Shown: positions 1-8,938 of the stretch, piece after piece | Layout: each line of letters begins with the position of its first letter | Position numbering within the stretch: position 1 is the stretch's first letter | From: Phreatobacter sp. | GTDB lineage: Bacteria > Pseudomonadota > Alphaproteobacteria > Rhizobiales > Phreatobacteraceae | Assembly: GCF_030691135.1 (NCBI RefSeq) | Contig: NZ_JAUYFA010000005.1 | Coordinates: forward strand, 18,587 to 82,586 | DNA: 64,000 nucleotides | Direction: 5' to 3' | Program-made: the position numbers and the translations under genes | The notes under the pieces: generated by a model | Seen by the model: the letters and a program-made list of their open reading frames with translations, nothing else | The model's database searches: none | What the model was told of the DNA's origin: nothing

Positions 1-2
1 AG

Positions 3-254
3 GTGAACACGATGAACTCGCCGGTGATCGATGCCATCGGCCGCATCATCGCCCGTGGTACTGCCGACGGCTCGATCCGGGGCGGCCTCGATGCCCGCCA
101 CCTCTGGGTGACGATCATCGGCATCTGCTATTTTTTCTTCTCCAACATCTACACCTTGTCGGTGATCTTCGACGCCGACATGGAGGATCCCGTCTCCATC
201 GCCGCTCGGCGGGCACATGTGGTGGATTTCGTGCTCAGGGGCGTCAGGGCTTAG
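3..254 (+). CDS. TetR-family regulator, C-terminal part (cut by window start)
   Basis: The frame is already open at the window edge and ends at a TAG, so only about 83 C-terminal residues are visible. They look like the ligand-binding, dimerising half of a TetR/AcrR repressor: an amphipathic stretch with a DGSIRGGLDARHLW segment, an aromatic core (ICYFFFSNIYTL) and a terminal VVDFVLRGVRA helix. The DNA-binding half lies outside the window, so the assignment rests on these tail features only. It is convergent with the sugar catabolic operon and could be its regulator, which is inference. The GTG at the start of the ORF-track entry is not a real start. Confidence 0.55.
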   Translation: MNTMNSPVIDAIGRIIARGTADGSIRGGLDARHLWVTIIGICYFFFSNIYTLSVIFDADMEDPVSIAARRAHVVDFVLRGVRA

Positions 255-263
255 GGGCCGCCT

Positions 264-1130
264 TCACACCACGCTTCGGTGCCGCGCGATGCAGGTCTGC
301 AGCACCTCGTCCATCGGACGCTGCCACCAGTCGAGCTCGGAGAAGATCTCGACCTCGGAGAAACCGGAAAAACCCTCGGCGTCGACCGCCGCCCGGATCT
401 TCTTCAGTTCTATCACCCCGTCACCCATCATGCCGCGATCAGTGAGGAGGTCGCGGGTCGGCACCAGCCAGTCGCAGACATGGTAGGCGAGGAGCCGCTC
501 CCGCCCTGCCCGGCGGATATCCCGGAAGAGATTGGGGTCCCACCAGATGTGATAGACGTCCGCCGCCACGCCGAGTGCACCGGTCTTTCCCGGGTCGAGC
601 CGGTCGCAGATGTCGAGGGCCTGTTCGAGCGTGTTCACGCAGGCCCGGTCGGCGGCATACATCGGATGCAGCGGCTCGATGGCGAGCGGCATGCCAGCGG
701 GCCTCGCGTATTCGAGCAACTCGCCGATGCCGTCCTCGACCTGGCGGCGCGCCGCACCGAGATCGTGCGAGACCCCCGAGCCCGGTCGCGAAAACTGCGG
801 CAGGCCGCCCACCACCAGCACCAGGCAGACGGCGCCCAGCGCGGCGGCCTCGTCGACGGCACGGCGGTTGTCGTCGCGCGCCTCCTGCCGCCGTGCCGCA
901 TCGGCCGGGAACATGCCGCCACGGCAATAACCGGACAGCTTCAGGCCATGGGCCTTTACCGCCTTGACCGCGGCGTCGAGACCCACGGTCGCCACCTGGT
1001 CGCGCCAGGGCGCGATTGCCTGGATGCCATGGCGGGCGCAGGCCGCGATGATGGCGAGGAGGTCGCCCTGCTTCCTCACCGTGGCTGTATTGATGGAGAG
1101 GAGCGAATGGTCGGTGGAAAAGTCGCGCAT
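264..1130 (-). CDS. Sugar phosphate isomerase/epimerase (xylose isomerase-like TIM barrel)
   Basis: A 288-residue protein of the AP-endonuclease-2/xylose-isomerase-like TIM-barrel family, of usual length. The metal-ligand positions of the fold can be seen in order: Glu in AIEPLHP, Asp and His in DVYHIWWDPN, His in AYHVCDW and Glu in SEVEIFSE. Such enzymes isomerise or epimerise keto-sugars or inositol-derived intermediates in the cytoplasm. It is the last gene of a leftward operon after the DUF993, Gfo/Idh/MocA and enolase-superfamily genes, which fits a step in carbohydrate catabolism. The exact substrate cannot be read from sequence. Confidence 0.85.
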   Translation of the reverse strand: MRDFSTDHSLLSINTATVRKQGDLLAIIAACARHGIQAIAPWRDQVATVGLDAAVKAVKAHGLKLSGYCRGGMFPADAARRQEARDDNRRAVDEAAALGAVCLVLVVGGLPQFSRPGSGVSHDLGAARRQVEDGIGELLEYARPAGMPLAIEPLHPMYAADRACVNTLEQALDICDRLDPGKTGALGVAADVYHIWWDPNLFRDIRRAGRERLLAYHVCDWLVPTRDLLTDRGMMGDGVIELKKIRAAVDAEGFSGFSEVEIFSELDWWQRPMDEVLQTCIARHRSVV

Positions 1131-1166
1131 GGGAGCGTCCGCGGGTCAGGCCGTGTTCCTCATCGC

Positions 1167-1253
1167 GTCATGCCCGGGCTCGTCCCGGGCATCCATGACT
1201 TGAACACGGCGCCAAAGGAATTCGTGGATGCCCGGCCCAAGGCCGGGCATGAC
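1167..1253. repeat. REP-like paired inverted repeat
   Basis: Two palindromic units face each other in the gap between the DUF993 and isomerase genes. The left unit reads GTCATGCCCGGG...CCCGGGCATCCATGAC and the right unit CGTGGATGCCCGG...CCGGGCATGAC, so the whole block can also pair end to end. This GTCATGCCCGGG type is a familiar dispersed extragenic palindrome of Bradyrhizobium-like genomes (from memory). Lying inside an operon, it may fold in the mRNA and alter downstream expression. Confidence 0.75.
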
Positions 1254-1288
1254 GGCGAGACGGGCGGCGCCTCGTCTCGAAACGGCCC

Positions 1289-2473
1289 TCACGCCACGCC
1301 GCGCGTCGCCATCACCGCGGCCATCCGCGCCGCGGCCATGTCGGGGTCGCGGAATATCCCGGCCTGGTCGGCGAGGCGGAACAGCTCGGCGAGGTGCTGC
1401 GTCGAACGCGTGCTCTCCTGGCCGCCGACCATGGTGAAATGGTCCTGGTGGCCGTTGAGATAGGCGACGAAGACGACGCCGGTCTTGTAGAACCGCGTCG
1501 GCGCCTTGAAGATGTGCCGCGACAGCGGAACCGTCGGTGCGAAAATTTCGTGGAAGGTGGCGGTGTCGCCGTCCGCCAGCGCCGAGAGCGCCCCCGCCGC
1601 GGCGGGGGCGATGGCGTCGAAGATGCCGAGCAGGGCGTGGGAGAAGCCCTTCTCGTCGCCGGCGATCAGCTCCGCATAGTTGAAGTCGTCGCCGGTATAC
1701 ATCTTGATGCCGGGCGCCAGGCGCCGCCGCATTGCGACCTCCTTGTCCTTGTCGAGGAGGGAGATCTTGACGCCGTCCACCTTGGCGGCGTTGCGGTTGA
1801 TCACGTCCACCGCGGTGTCCATGGCGGCGTCGAGATCGGGCGTACCCCAATAGCCGGACAGGGCGGGATCGAACATGTCGCCGAGCCAGTGGATGATCAC
1901 CGGCTGTGCCGACTGCGACAGGATTCGGTCATAGACGCGACCGTAATCGTCGGGGCTCTTCGCGACGCGCGCGAGCGCCCGCGAGGCCATGAGGATGATC
2001 CTCCCGCCGAGCGCCTCGATGGCCTCGAACTGGGTCTCGTAGGCGCGGATGACGTCGTCGACCGAACGCGCCGCGGCGAGGTCGAGATGGTCGGTCCCCG
2101 CCCCCGAAAACACCACCGCCCCCGGCGTCGCCTTGGCCTGCCGCACCGAACGCCCGATCAGGTCGAGCGCTCCGGCCCAGTCGAGACCCATGCCGCGCTG
2201 GGCGGTGTCCATGGCTTCGGCGACGCCGAGGCCGAGGCCCCAGAGATAGTCGCGGTAGGCGATGGTGCGGTCCCAGTCGATGGCGTTGGTCAGCCAGGGA
2301 TCATTGTCGGCGAGTGGATCGGCGACCATGTGGGTCGCCGCCAGCGCCACGCGGTTCAGCGGCCGGGTGATCTTGTCGGGGAAGTTCCTCGGCACCGAGA
2401 GCCGATAGGTCTCGATCCCGCGATCGACGGTCGGCAAGCGCACCGCGGCGGCTGTCTTCGGCTTGTCGAGCAT
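1289..2473 (-). CDS. DUF993 family protein, dihydrodipicolinate synthase-like
   Basis: A 394-residue protein of the DUF993 family, which is annotated as dihydrodipicolinate-synthase-like class I aldolases. The ORF track runs 85 codons further upstream, but that extension overlaps the preceding gene and is arginine/glycine-rich shadow. I use the ATG giving MLDKPKTAAAVRL, 14 bases after the Gfo/Idh gene. A VDGVKISLLDKDKE segment could carry the Schiff-base lysine (inference). In this operon it would cleave a keto-acid or keto-sugar made by the upstream enolase-type dehydratase and the dehydrogenase. Substrate unknown. Confidence 0.8.
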   Translation of the reverse strand: MLDKPKTAAAVRLPTVDRGIETYRLSVPRNFPDKITRPLNRVALAATHMVADPLADNDPWLTNAIDWDRTIAYRDYLWGLGLGVAEAMDTAQRGMGLDWAGALDLIGRSVRQAKATPGAVVFSGAGTDHLDLAAARSVDDVIRAYETQFEAIEALGGRIILMASRALARVAKSPDDYGRVYDRILSQSAQPVIIHWLGDMFDPALSGYWGTPDLDAAMDTAVDVINRNAAKVDGVKISLLDKDKEVAMRRRLAPGIKMYTGDDFNYAELIAGDEKGFSHALLGIFDAIAPAAAGALSALADGDTATFHEIFAPTVPLSRHIFKAPTRFYKTGVVFVAYLNGHQDHFTMVGGQESTRSTQHLAELFRLADQAGIFRDPDMAAARMAAVMATRGVA

Positions 2474-2487
2474 GGTCGCCTCCCTCC

Positions 2488-3636
2488 TCAAACCGTCAGT
2501 TTCGGAACGTCGATCCAGCGACGCTCCTTCGAGCTCTGCAGCGCGCATTCGACCAGTTGCACGCCCTTGGCGCCTTCCATCAGCGTGTAGGAATAGGGTG
2601 CGTCCTCCACCACGTGGCGGATGAACATCTCCCACTGGGTCTTGAAGCCGTTGTCGTAGACCTGGTTGTCCGGCATCTTCTGCCAGGTCGAGCGGAAGTC
2701 GATGGTCTGTTTCTGATCCGGATTCCACACCGGGCGCGGCGTCGCGTTGCGCGGCTGGATCACGCAGTCATGGAGGCCGGCGACGGCCGAGCCGAGCGTC
2801 CCGTCGACATTGAAGGTGACGAGGTCGTCGCGATAGACGCGCGTCACCCAGCTCATGTTCATATGGGCGATGACGCCGCCGTCGAGCTCGAAGGTCGCAT
2901 AGGCCGAGTCGTCGGCTGTCGCCTTGTAGGGCTTGCCGTTCTCGTCCCAACGCTCGGGAATGTGGGTGGCGCCGAGGCAGGAGACGGATTTCACCTCGCC
3001 GAAGAGGTTGTCCAGCACATAGCGCCAGTGGCAGACCATATCGAGGATCATGCCGCCGCCGTCCTCGCTGCGGTAGTTCCACGAGGGCCGCTGGGCCGCC
3101 TGCCAGTCGCCCTCGAAGACCCAGTAGCCGAACTCGCCTCGGACCGAGAGCATCTTGCCGAAGAAGCCGCTGTCGCGCAGCGACTTCAGCTTCATGAGGC
3201 CCGGCAGGAACAGCTTGTCCTGCACCGTGCCGTTCTTGACGCCCTTGTCGCGGGCGAGCCGCACGATCCTGAGGGCCTCCGGCAGGTTGGTCGAGATCGG
3301 CTTCTCGCAATAGATGTGCTTGCCGGCATGGATCGCCTGTTCCAGCAGGGTCGGGCGCATCTGCGTCGTCGCCGCGTCGAAGAAGATCTGGTTCTGCGGA
3401 TCGGCGATCGCCGCATCGAGATCGGTCGACCAGCGCTCGACGCCGTTGGCCTTGGCGAGTTGCGCCACCTTGTCGGCGTTCCGCCCGATGAGGATCGGGT
3501 CGAGCTGGACGCGGCTGCCATCCGACATCAGCACGCCGCCCTGGGCGCGGATGGCGGCGACGGAGCGCACGAGGTGCTGGTTGGTGCCCATGCGGCCGGT
3601 CACGCCGTGCATCACGACACCGAGGGTCCTGGTCAT
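2488..3636 (-). CDS. Gfo/Idh/MocA family NAD(P)-dependent oxidoreductase
   Basis: A 382-residue dehydrogenase of the glucose-fructose oxidoreductase/inositol dehydrogenase family. The N-terminal Rossmann part contains GVTGRMGTNQH, and the family signature EKP appears in GKHIYCEKPIS, which positions the substrate next to the nicotinamide. The C-terminal alpha/beta domain follows, with a GGGMILDMVCHW segment. The start codon overlaps the stop of the enolase-superfamily gene by four bases (ATGA type), so the two are translationally coupled. The likely role is oxidation of a sugar or sugar acid in the catabolic route of this operon. Confidence 0.9.
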   Translation of the reverse strand: MTRTLGVVMHGVTGRMGTNQHLVRSVAAIRAQGGVLMSDGSRVQLDPILIGRNADKVAQLAKANGVERWSTDLDAAIADPQNQIFFDAATTQMRPTLLEQAIHAGKHIYCEKPISTNLPEALRIVRLARDKGVKNGTVQDKLFLPGLMKLKSLRDSGFFGKMLSVRGEFGYWVFEGDWQAAQRPSWNYRSEDGGGMILDMVCHWRYVLDNLFGEVKSVSCLGATHIPERWDENGKPYKATADDSAYATFELDGGVIAHMNMSWVTRVYRDDLVTFNVDGTLGSAVAGLHDCVIQPRNATPRPVWNPDQKQTIDFRSTWQKMPDNQVYDNGFKTQWEMFIRHVVEDAPYSYTLMEGAKGVQLVECALQSSKERRWIDVPKLTV

Positions 3637-5033
3637 GCGGGTTGTCCTTCTGGGGAGAGCATCGAAAGAGGCAGGAGAGACGAAAGGTCCGGCACGGCGC
3701 CCGAGGCGAAGCCCGGTCCGTCGAGGCCGGCGAGGTTGAGGTTGCCGCTGCCGACGGCGAGACGCACGCGGTCGGTGCGGGCATAGAGGCCGGGATGGGC
3801 CGCGAGGAAACCATCCGCCTCCGCCTCGGGCGCCGGTCCGAAACCATCGACATAATGATGGCCGTTGCGCTCGACGTGGGTCAGGCCGAGGGCGGCGACG
3901 AAAGCCGTGTCCTGCTGCACGGCGAGCCCCGGCTGGCAGGTCAGATCCTCCGCGGAGACGAGGTAGCGGGGCTCAACCGCCTCGCCGTTCCAGACCGCGA
4001 CGCGCGCGGCATTGAGCAGCGCCTTGTAGAAGCCCTTGCAGCATTTCGACGACACGCCGCGGTAGCCGAGCGCCCGCGCGCGCGGGAAGGCGTCGTAGCT
4101 GTCGTCGGCCTCGTCGATGATGACGCCGCGGGCAGCGACCAAGGGGTCGAGCGCATTCTCGAAGGTGACCCGCCGGTCATAGGGCTGCTCGATGAAGAGA
4201 AGGCGGGAATTCAGGGTGCCGAGACGGGGCTCGGCATCCACCATCTCGAGAAGGGCGAGGAGATCGCCGGGCGCATATTGCTCGTTGGCGTCGACGGTCA
4301 CGCGATAGTCCGCGCAACGCCGGTCCAGCAGCGCCGCGATCTCGACGAGCCGCCGGCAGTCGGCCTGCGGGTCGCCGCCGAGCTTGATCTTGAAGTAGCG
4401 GAGGGCTGCGGCATCGAGTTCACCGGCGAGGCTATCGGCCCCCTCGATCCGGTCCATCAGACCGACCGTGTGGCGCAAGGCGATGCTGCGGCCGGGCGAA
4501 AGCGCCGCCAGCCGCGCGTCGATCGCGGCCTGGTCGAGATCCGGCGTCAGCCGTGCGTCGAGCCCCACACCGTTGCCCGCCAGCACGGTGACGAAGCTCC
4601 GGCCCATGGCCTTCGACAGGCCGTCCAGCACGGCCTTGTCGATCTGCGCGACGCCGAATGCGGCGGAGAGCGGCGTGACGTCCGCCTCGCGGGCCCAGGC
4701 GAGCTGCCGCCCGTGGAGGTCGCCATGGAGGCCGAAGGCTGTATCGCGGCCGCGGAGGCTGCCCGCCTGGTCGACCGCATGGGCGAGGCTCGCCGCGAGG
4801 TCGCGAACCGTCTGGTCGGTCATGCGCTCGGGCCGCTTGTCGAACCATTTCGGCGGCATGAGCTCGGCCGTCATGCCGGTGGCCCGGCCATGGCCCTCGA
4901 CCTCCAGGTCCACGGTGACGAAGGCCTGGTAGGCTCCCTCCACCGTCACGGCGCCGAAGCGGAACGGCCGGACGAACGGCGTCCAGCGCACAAAGGCGCG
5001 GAGGTCGTCGAGGCGGATGAAAGGTGCGCTCAT
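3633..5033 (-). CDS. Enolase-superfamily dehydratase (mandelate racemase/muconate lactonizing enzyme-like)
   Basis: First gene of the leftward operon, 466 residues from the ATG giving MSAPFIRLDDLRA; the longer ORF-track start adds 26 residues of no evident quality. Enolase-superfamily chemistry residues are visible: a KxK motif (FKIKLGG, about residue 215), metal ligands in VTVDANEQY (Asp), LFIEQPYD (Glu) and VIIDEADD (Glu/Asp). Most members dehydrate, racemise or cycloisomerise acid sugars or related carboxylates through an enolate held on Mg2+. With the Gfo/Idh, DUF993 and isomerase genes downstream, dehydration of a sugar acid is the best guess. Substrate not assignable. Confidence 0.85.
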   Translation of the reverse strand: MSAPFIRLDDLRAFVRWTPFVRPFRFGAVTVEGAYQAFVTVDLEVEGHGRATGMTAELMPPKWFDKRPERMTDQTVRDLAASLAHAVDQAGSLRGRDTAFGLHGDLHGRQLAWAREADVTPLSAAFGVAQIDKAVLDGLSKAMGRSFVTVLAGNGVGLDARLTPDLDQAAIDARLAALSPGRSIALRHTVGLMDRIEGADSLAGELDAAALRYFKIKLGGDPQADCRRLVEIAALLDRRCADYRVTVDANEQYAPGDLLALLEMVDAEPRLGTLNSRLLFIEQPYDRRVTFENALDPLVAARGVIIDEADDSYDAFPRARALGYRGVSSKCCKGFYKALLNAARVAVWNGEAVEPRYLVSAEDLTCQPGLAVQQDTAFVAALGLTHVERNGHHYVDGFGPAPEAEADGFLAAHPGLYARTDRVRLAVGSGNLNLAGLDGPGFASGAVPDLSSLLPLSMLSPEGQPA

Positions 5034-5098
5034 CGCGCCCCCGATCCCGTCGTCACCCGGACCATGAGCTTCTCTCCCGGCGGCCCTCTGGTGGAGCC

Positions 5099-5122
5099 GT
5101 AATTCACTCACTGGTTACTTAC
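5099..5122 (-). promoter_or_regulatory. AT-rich promoter/operator candidate of the sugar operon
   Basis: The 246-base gap between the enolase-superfamily gene and the phosphoesterase holds one AT-richer patch with repeated (T/C)ACT elements and a GTAA-N12-TTAC dyad. It lies about 65-90 bases upstream of the leftward ATG, where an operator or promoter would be expected. A TetR-type regulator is encoded at the left edge. The assignment is tentative. Confidence 0.25.
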
Positions 5123-5279
5123 AAAGAGGGGCAGGGCGAAGTCAAGCGGGGGCGCCGACCGAAACGCGCGCGGCCACCGGGCCGCGCCTGCGTAACGTTC
5201 CGACCCCGCAGGACGAAAACACCGCGAGCCGAACGGGGTCGTCACCCTGATCACACCGGATCGGCAGGAGAGAACCGCG

Positions 5280-6203
5280 ATGACTGCCTCCGTTCGGTTG
5301 TCGCGGCAGATCGGAATTCTGATGATCGCCCCTGACAGCCTCGCCCTTTTGCCGACCGCCCCGCTCCTCGTCTTCGGCGGGCCCTATTCCAACCTCCAGG
5401 CGATGCAGGCTCTGCTCGCCGAAGCCGCCCGCCTCGGCATTTCCGGCGACAGGATCGTCTGCACCGGCGACATCGTCGCCTATGGCGCCGATCCCGCCGC
5501 CTGCTGTGACCTGGCGATGGCCAGCGGCATGCATGTGCTGATGGGCAATTGCGAGCAGAACCTTGCGGCCGGCAGTGCCGATTGCGGGTGCGGCTTCGAC
5601 GAGGGGACGGAATGCGACCGCCTGTCGAGCGCCTGGTATGCCTATGCGGCCGGACAGATCTCGTCTGCCCACCAGCAGTTCATGGCTGCCTGTCCGCAGC
5701 GGATCACCATCGGCTTGCCGGATGGGCGTCGGCTCGCGGTGATCCACGGCGGCGCCTCGGACATCAGCCGCTTCCTGTTCGCTTCGACGGACGACGCGGT
5801 GCTGGCGGACGAGATCGCCGATACCGGCTGCGACGGCGTCATTGCCGGCCATTGCGGCATCCCTTTCGTCCGCGAAGTCGGGGCCGGCCTCTGGCTCAAT
5901 GCCGGAGCCATCGGCATGCCGGCCCATGACGGCACCCCGCGCGTCTGGTTTTCCGTTCTGACGCTGGAGCCGGACGGACTGCGCGTGGACATCCGCCCTC
6001 TGTCCTATGATCAGGCGGGCGCCGCAGCGGCGATGCGCGCCGCGCGGCTCCCCGAGGGCTATGCCGCCGGACTGGAGACTGGTCTCTGGCCCTCGGAGGA
6101 TGTCCTTCCCCCGGCCGAGAAGGCCAGCCGCGGCGTGCCGTTGCAGCCGGTCACGCATCTCTGGCGGGCGGAGGTTGCGACAAGACGGTCAGGCACCGGC
6201 TGA
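5280..6203 (+). CDS. Metallophosphoesterase (calcineurin-like, YfcE/MJ0936 type)
   Basis: A 307-residue protein with the binuclear-metal phosphoesterase layout: GGPYSNLQAMQALL in place of the usual GDxH start, CTGDIVAYG (GDxxxxG), MGNCEQ (GNxE in place of GNHD), VIHGGASD and AGHCGIPF (GHxxxxF). The first Asp-x-His ligand pair is replaced by Gly-Pro-Tyr-Ser, so one metal site is altered; activity may still be retained. The start is supported by AGGAGA eight bases before the ATG. Transcribed away from the sugar operon, apparently alone. Substrate unknown: phosphodiester or protein phosphate are both possible for this family. Confidence 0.8.
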   Translation: MTASVRLSRQIGILMIAPDSLALLPTAPLLVFGGPYSNLQAMQALLAEAARLGISGDRIVCTGDIVAYGADPAACCDLAMASGMHVLMGNCEQNLAAGSADCGCGFDEGTECDRLSSAWYAYAAGQISSAHQQFMAACPQRITIGLPDGRRLAVIHGGASDISRFLFASTDDAVLADEIADTGCDGVIAGHCGIPFVREVGAGLWLNAGAIGMPAHDGTPRVWFSVLTLEPDGLRVDIRPLSYDQAGAAAAMRAARLPEGYAAGLETGLWPSEDVLPPAEKASRGVPLQPVTHLWRAEVATRRSGTG

Positions 6204-6364
6204 GCCGTACACGGTGCAGCCGGCGCTGCCTGTCCGGGGTCGAGGTCCTGCGACCTTTTCCGCCACCCTGCCGAACCGCTCGTCGAGAAGCATCTCGATG
6301 TTGCGGCAGCCGTGGGTGGCACGATCGCGCGATGGGTCGGGGGGCGGTGTCGCCTCCCTCAGGA

Positions 6365-8791
6365 TCAGGCGGCCAGGACCGTCTCGATGCTGCGCGGCAG
6401 CTTGGCGAGCGGGGTGTCGAAGGCGATTCCGGTTCCGCCGTCATTGACCCAGATGACGCGGCCCTTGGCGGCAATGCCGTCCAGAACCAGCACGAGGGCG
6501 CTGCCCGGGGCAGCGTCGATCACCGCATCGAGCCGGGCGCCCTCACGGCTGATGTCGACGACCTCCACATCGAGCTGACGACCCTTGAGTTCGATCGTGC
6601 CGGGTTCACACAGGGTCGTGCGGCTGGTCCGGCGCCGTTCGGACAGGTCGGCGTTGACGCTGTCGAGGAAGCCCGCAACCGAATTCGCCAGGGCATCGGA
6701 GGCCTCCCCAAGCGACTGGGCCGTGTTCATGACACGAGTCACCTCCCCGGTGGTGTCGGAAGCCGACGAGGCGACACCTTCCACATTGGCCGTCACGATC
6801 TGGCTGCCGTCTGCGGCACGCGCCACGTTCTGGGCGATCTCGCGGGTCGCCGCATCCTGTTCCTCGACCGCGGCTGCAATGGCAGCGTTCAGGGACGAGA
6901 TGTCGGCGATGCGGACCGCCATCGCGCCAATGGCACTGACCGCAGTATCGGTCGACGACTGGATGGCGAAGATCTGCGCGGCGATCTCGTCCGTGGCGCG
7001 CGCCGTCTGCGTGGCGAGGCTCTTCACCTCGCTCGCCACGACCGCGAAGCCGCGTCCTGCTTCGCCGGCACGGGCCGCCTCGATCGTGGCGTTGAGCGCC
7101 AGGAGGTTGGTCTGGTCGGCGATGCTGCGGATCAGTTCGACAACCCGGCCGATGGACTTGGCACCCTCGGCGAGGGTGGTCACGTCGTCATTGGTGGCGA
7201 GCGCCTGCTGGCGGACCTCGTTGACGATGGCGCTGGCCTTGTGGGCCTGGCCGGCGATCTCACGGATCGAGACGCCGAGTTCTTCGGAGGCGGCAGCGAT
7301 CGTCTGGGTGTTGCCGTTGGCGTCCGTCGAGGCGGAGCTGGCTCGCGTGGCCTGATCGAGCGTCGTCGCGGCGACACGGGACAGGACCGCCGCGGCCGAC
7401 CGCATGGACGTGGTGCCGTTCGACAGATTGGAGATGACGCCGGACACCTCGCCTTTGAACTGCTCGACCAGCATTTCCATATTGGTCCGGCGGGCCATGT
7501 CGCGATCGCGTTGGCGGCGCGCCTGCGCCTCCAGCCTCTCGCGGCGGATGGCGTTTTCGCGAAACACGCCGACGGCACGCGACATCAGGCCGATCTCGTC
7601 GCCGCGATCGAGCCCCACGAGGGAGATGTCGTGCTTGCCGCGGGCGAGAGCCCCCATGTCGGCCACCAGAGCGACGATCGGCCGGGTCAACGTCTGGGCG
7701 ACGAGATAGCCGAGCACGCCGACAGCCAGAAGGACGAGCAGGGCGATGACGATCAGGTTCTGGCGAAGCGCGTTGACGGGCGCCAGGGCCTCGCTTTCGG
7801 CCTGCGTGGCCGTGACCGCCCAGCGCAGGTCGCCGAACTTGAACGGGACCGAAGCCACCAGGCTCGCCCCGTCCCGGTAGGTCATGTCGCCGCTGCCGGC
7901 CTGACCGCGCAGGGACTGGGTGATAACAGGCGCCTGGACGCTGGTCTTCAGGATGTCGCTGGAACCGGTCGCGGTGAAACGGGAATTGGACCTCATCAGC
8001 CCGTCCTGTCCAACGATGATCGCATCGCCGGTGGTGCCGAGACCATGGGGAGCGTTCATCACCGCGTTGATGCGGTCGACGGGCATCTGATAGGCGAAAA
8101 CGCCGATCGTCTTGCCGTTCTCGTCGGTGATGGGCGTGGAAATGAACGAGGCGGGAACATTGTCGGACGGCGCATAGGCGCGGAAGTCGGTCACATGAAC
8201 GGCACCGGCAGCCAGAGCGAGGCCGTTGCGGAAGGCGACGCCGAGATCGCTGTCGCGCCACTCGCCCGAAACGAGATTGGTCGCGTAATCACGCTCCTTG
8301 AACACGGAATAGACGAGGTTGCCCGCCGTGTCGAAGACGAAGACGTCGTAATAGCCGCGCTCGCGCTGGAGACGATGGAACCAGGGGTGCAGCCGGGCGT
8401 GGTTGCGGGAATAGGCAGAACCGTCGCCGGCATCGGCGAGTTCGTCCTTCTTGCCGGTCGGATGAGGATTGGCGTCGATGTAGAGCCGCTGCAGACTGGC
8501 CTCGGCGTTCGGACCCAGGTCGCGCCAGGACGAGGAAAAGCTGCGCACCGCATCGCGCGCCATGTCGCTCCCGGCAATGAGCAACGTGTCTTCGCGAATC
8601 GCGCTGAAATAGCTCTCGAGTGCCTTTTGGCGCTCGGTCGCCACTGCGACCATCGACTGCTGGATCATCGCGATCGAATTCGTGCGTGCCGCCATGAAAG
8701 ACGATATGCCCATCACGGCTGCCGTCGTCATTGCAGCCGCGACGACCAGCGCGGGGATCTTGACGCTCATGCGTATGCTGGCCAAGGTCAT
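6365..8791 (-). CDS. Methyl-accepting chemotaxis protein with C-terminal PilZ domain
   Basis: An 808-residue transmembrane chemoreceptor. Order: N-terminal membrane helix (about residues 10-30), a large periplasmic Cache-type sensing region with [17 protein letters not shown], a second membrane helix followed by HAMP ([19 protein letters not shown]), then the signalling coiled coil whose hairpin carries [20 protein letters not shown]. The last 105 residues form a PilZ domain with both c-di-GMP-binding elements, RRRTSR (RxxxR) and [10 protein letters not shown] (D/NxSxxG). Receptor output may therefore respond to c-di-GMP as well as to a ligand. It is divergent from a diguanylate cyclase gene. 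Ligand unknown. Confidence 0.93.
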   Translation of the reverse strand: MTLASIRMSVKIPALVVAAAMTTAAVMGISSFMAARTNSIAMIQQSMVAVATERQKALESYFSAIREDTLLIAGSDMARDAVRSFSSSWRDLGPNAEASLQRLYIDANPHPTGKKDELADAGDGSAYSRNHARLHPWFHRLQRERGYYDVFVFDTAGNLVYSVFKERDYATNLVSGEWRDSDLGVAFRNGLALAAGAVHVTDFRAYAPSDNVPASFISTPITDENGKTIGVFAYQMPVDRINAVMNAPHGLGTTGDAIIVGQDGLMRSNSRFTATGSSDILKTSVQAPVITQSLRGQAGSGDMTYRDGASLVASVPFKFGDLRWAVTATQAESEALAPVNALRQNLIVIALLVLLAVGVLGYLVAQTLTRPIVALVADMGALARGKHDISLVGLDRGDEIGLMSRAVGVFRENAIRRERLEAQARRQRDRDMARRTNMEMLVEQFKGEVSGVISNLSNGTTSMRSAAAVLSRVAATTLDQATRASSASTDANGNTQTIAAASEELGVSIREIAGQAHKASAIVNEVRQQALATNDDVTTLAEGAKSIGRVVELIRSIADQTNLLALNATIEAARAGEAGRGFAVVASEVKSLATQTARATDEIAAQIFAIQSSTDTAVSAIGAMAVRIADISSLNAAIAAAVEEQDAATREIAQNVARAADGSQIVTANVEGVASSASDTTGEVTRVMNTAQSLGEASDALANSVAGFLDSVNADLSERRRTSRTTLCEPGTIELKGRQLDVEVVDISREGARLDAVIDAAPGSALVLVLDGIAAKGRVIWVNDGGTGIAFDTPLAKLPRSIETVLAA

Positions 8792-8836
8792 GGGTCGGCA
8801 CTCTCGATTGATCTCATCGCAATTTATCGATAGCGC

Positions 8837-8851
8837 TTAAATTTTTTGTAA
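8837..8851. promoter_or_regulatory. CtrA-like box in the chemoreceptor/GGDEF divergent promoter
   Basis: TTAA-N7-GTAA in the AT-rich 147-base divergent spacer is one base away from the CtrA consensus TTAA-N7-TTAA. It sits about 45 bases upstream of the chemoreceptor start. Chemoreceptor genes are common CtrA targets in alphaproteobacteria. Because the spacer is AT-rich, a chance match is possible. Confidence 0.35.
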
Positions 8852-8938
8852 ATCGTGAGCCTAGATATTCCCTTGCGGCGTCAAGACCATCTAAAGTGAC
8901 GTTAGGGCATTATTGTCGAAGTCCCCTCGCCGACGGAT

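Noticed and set aside
6332-8833. 833-residue ORF opposite the chemoreceptor gene
   Set aside because: Antisense shadow in GC-rich DNA; composition dominated by Arg, Gly and Asp, while the minus strand gives a complete chemoreceptor.
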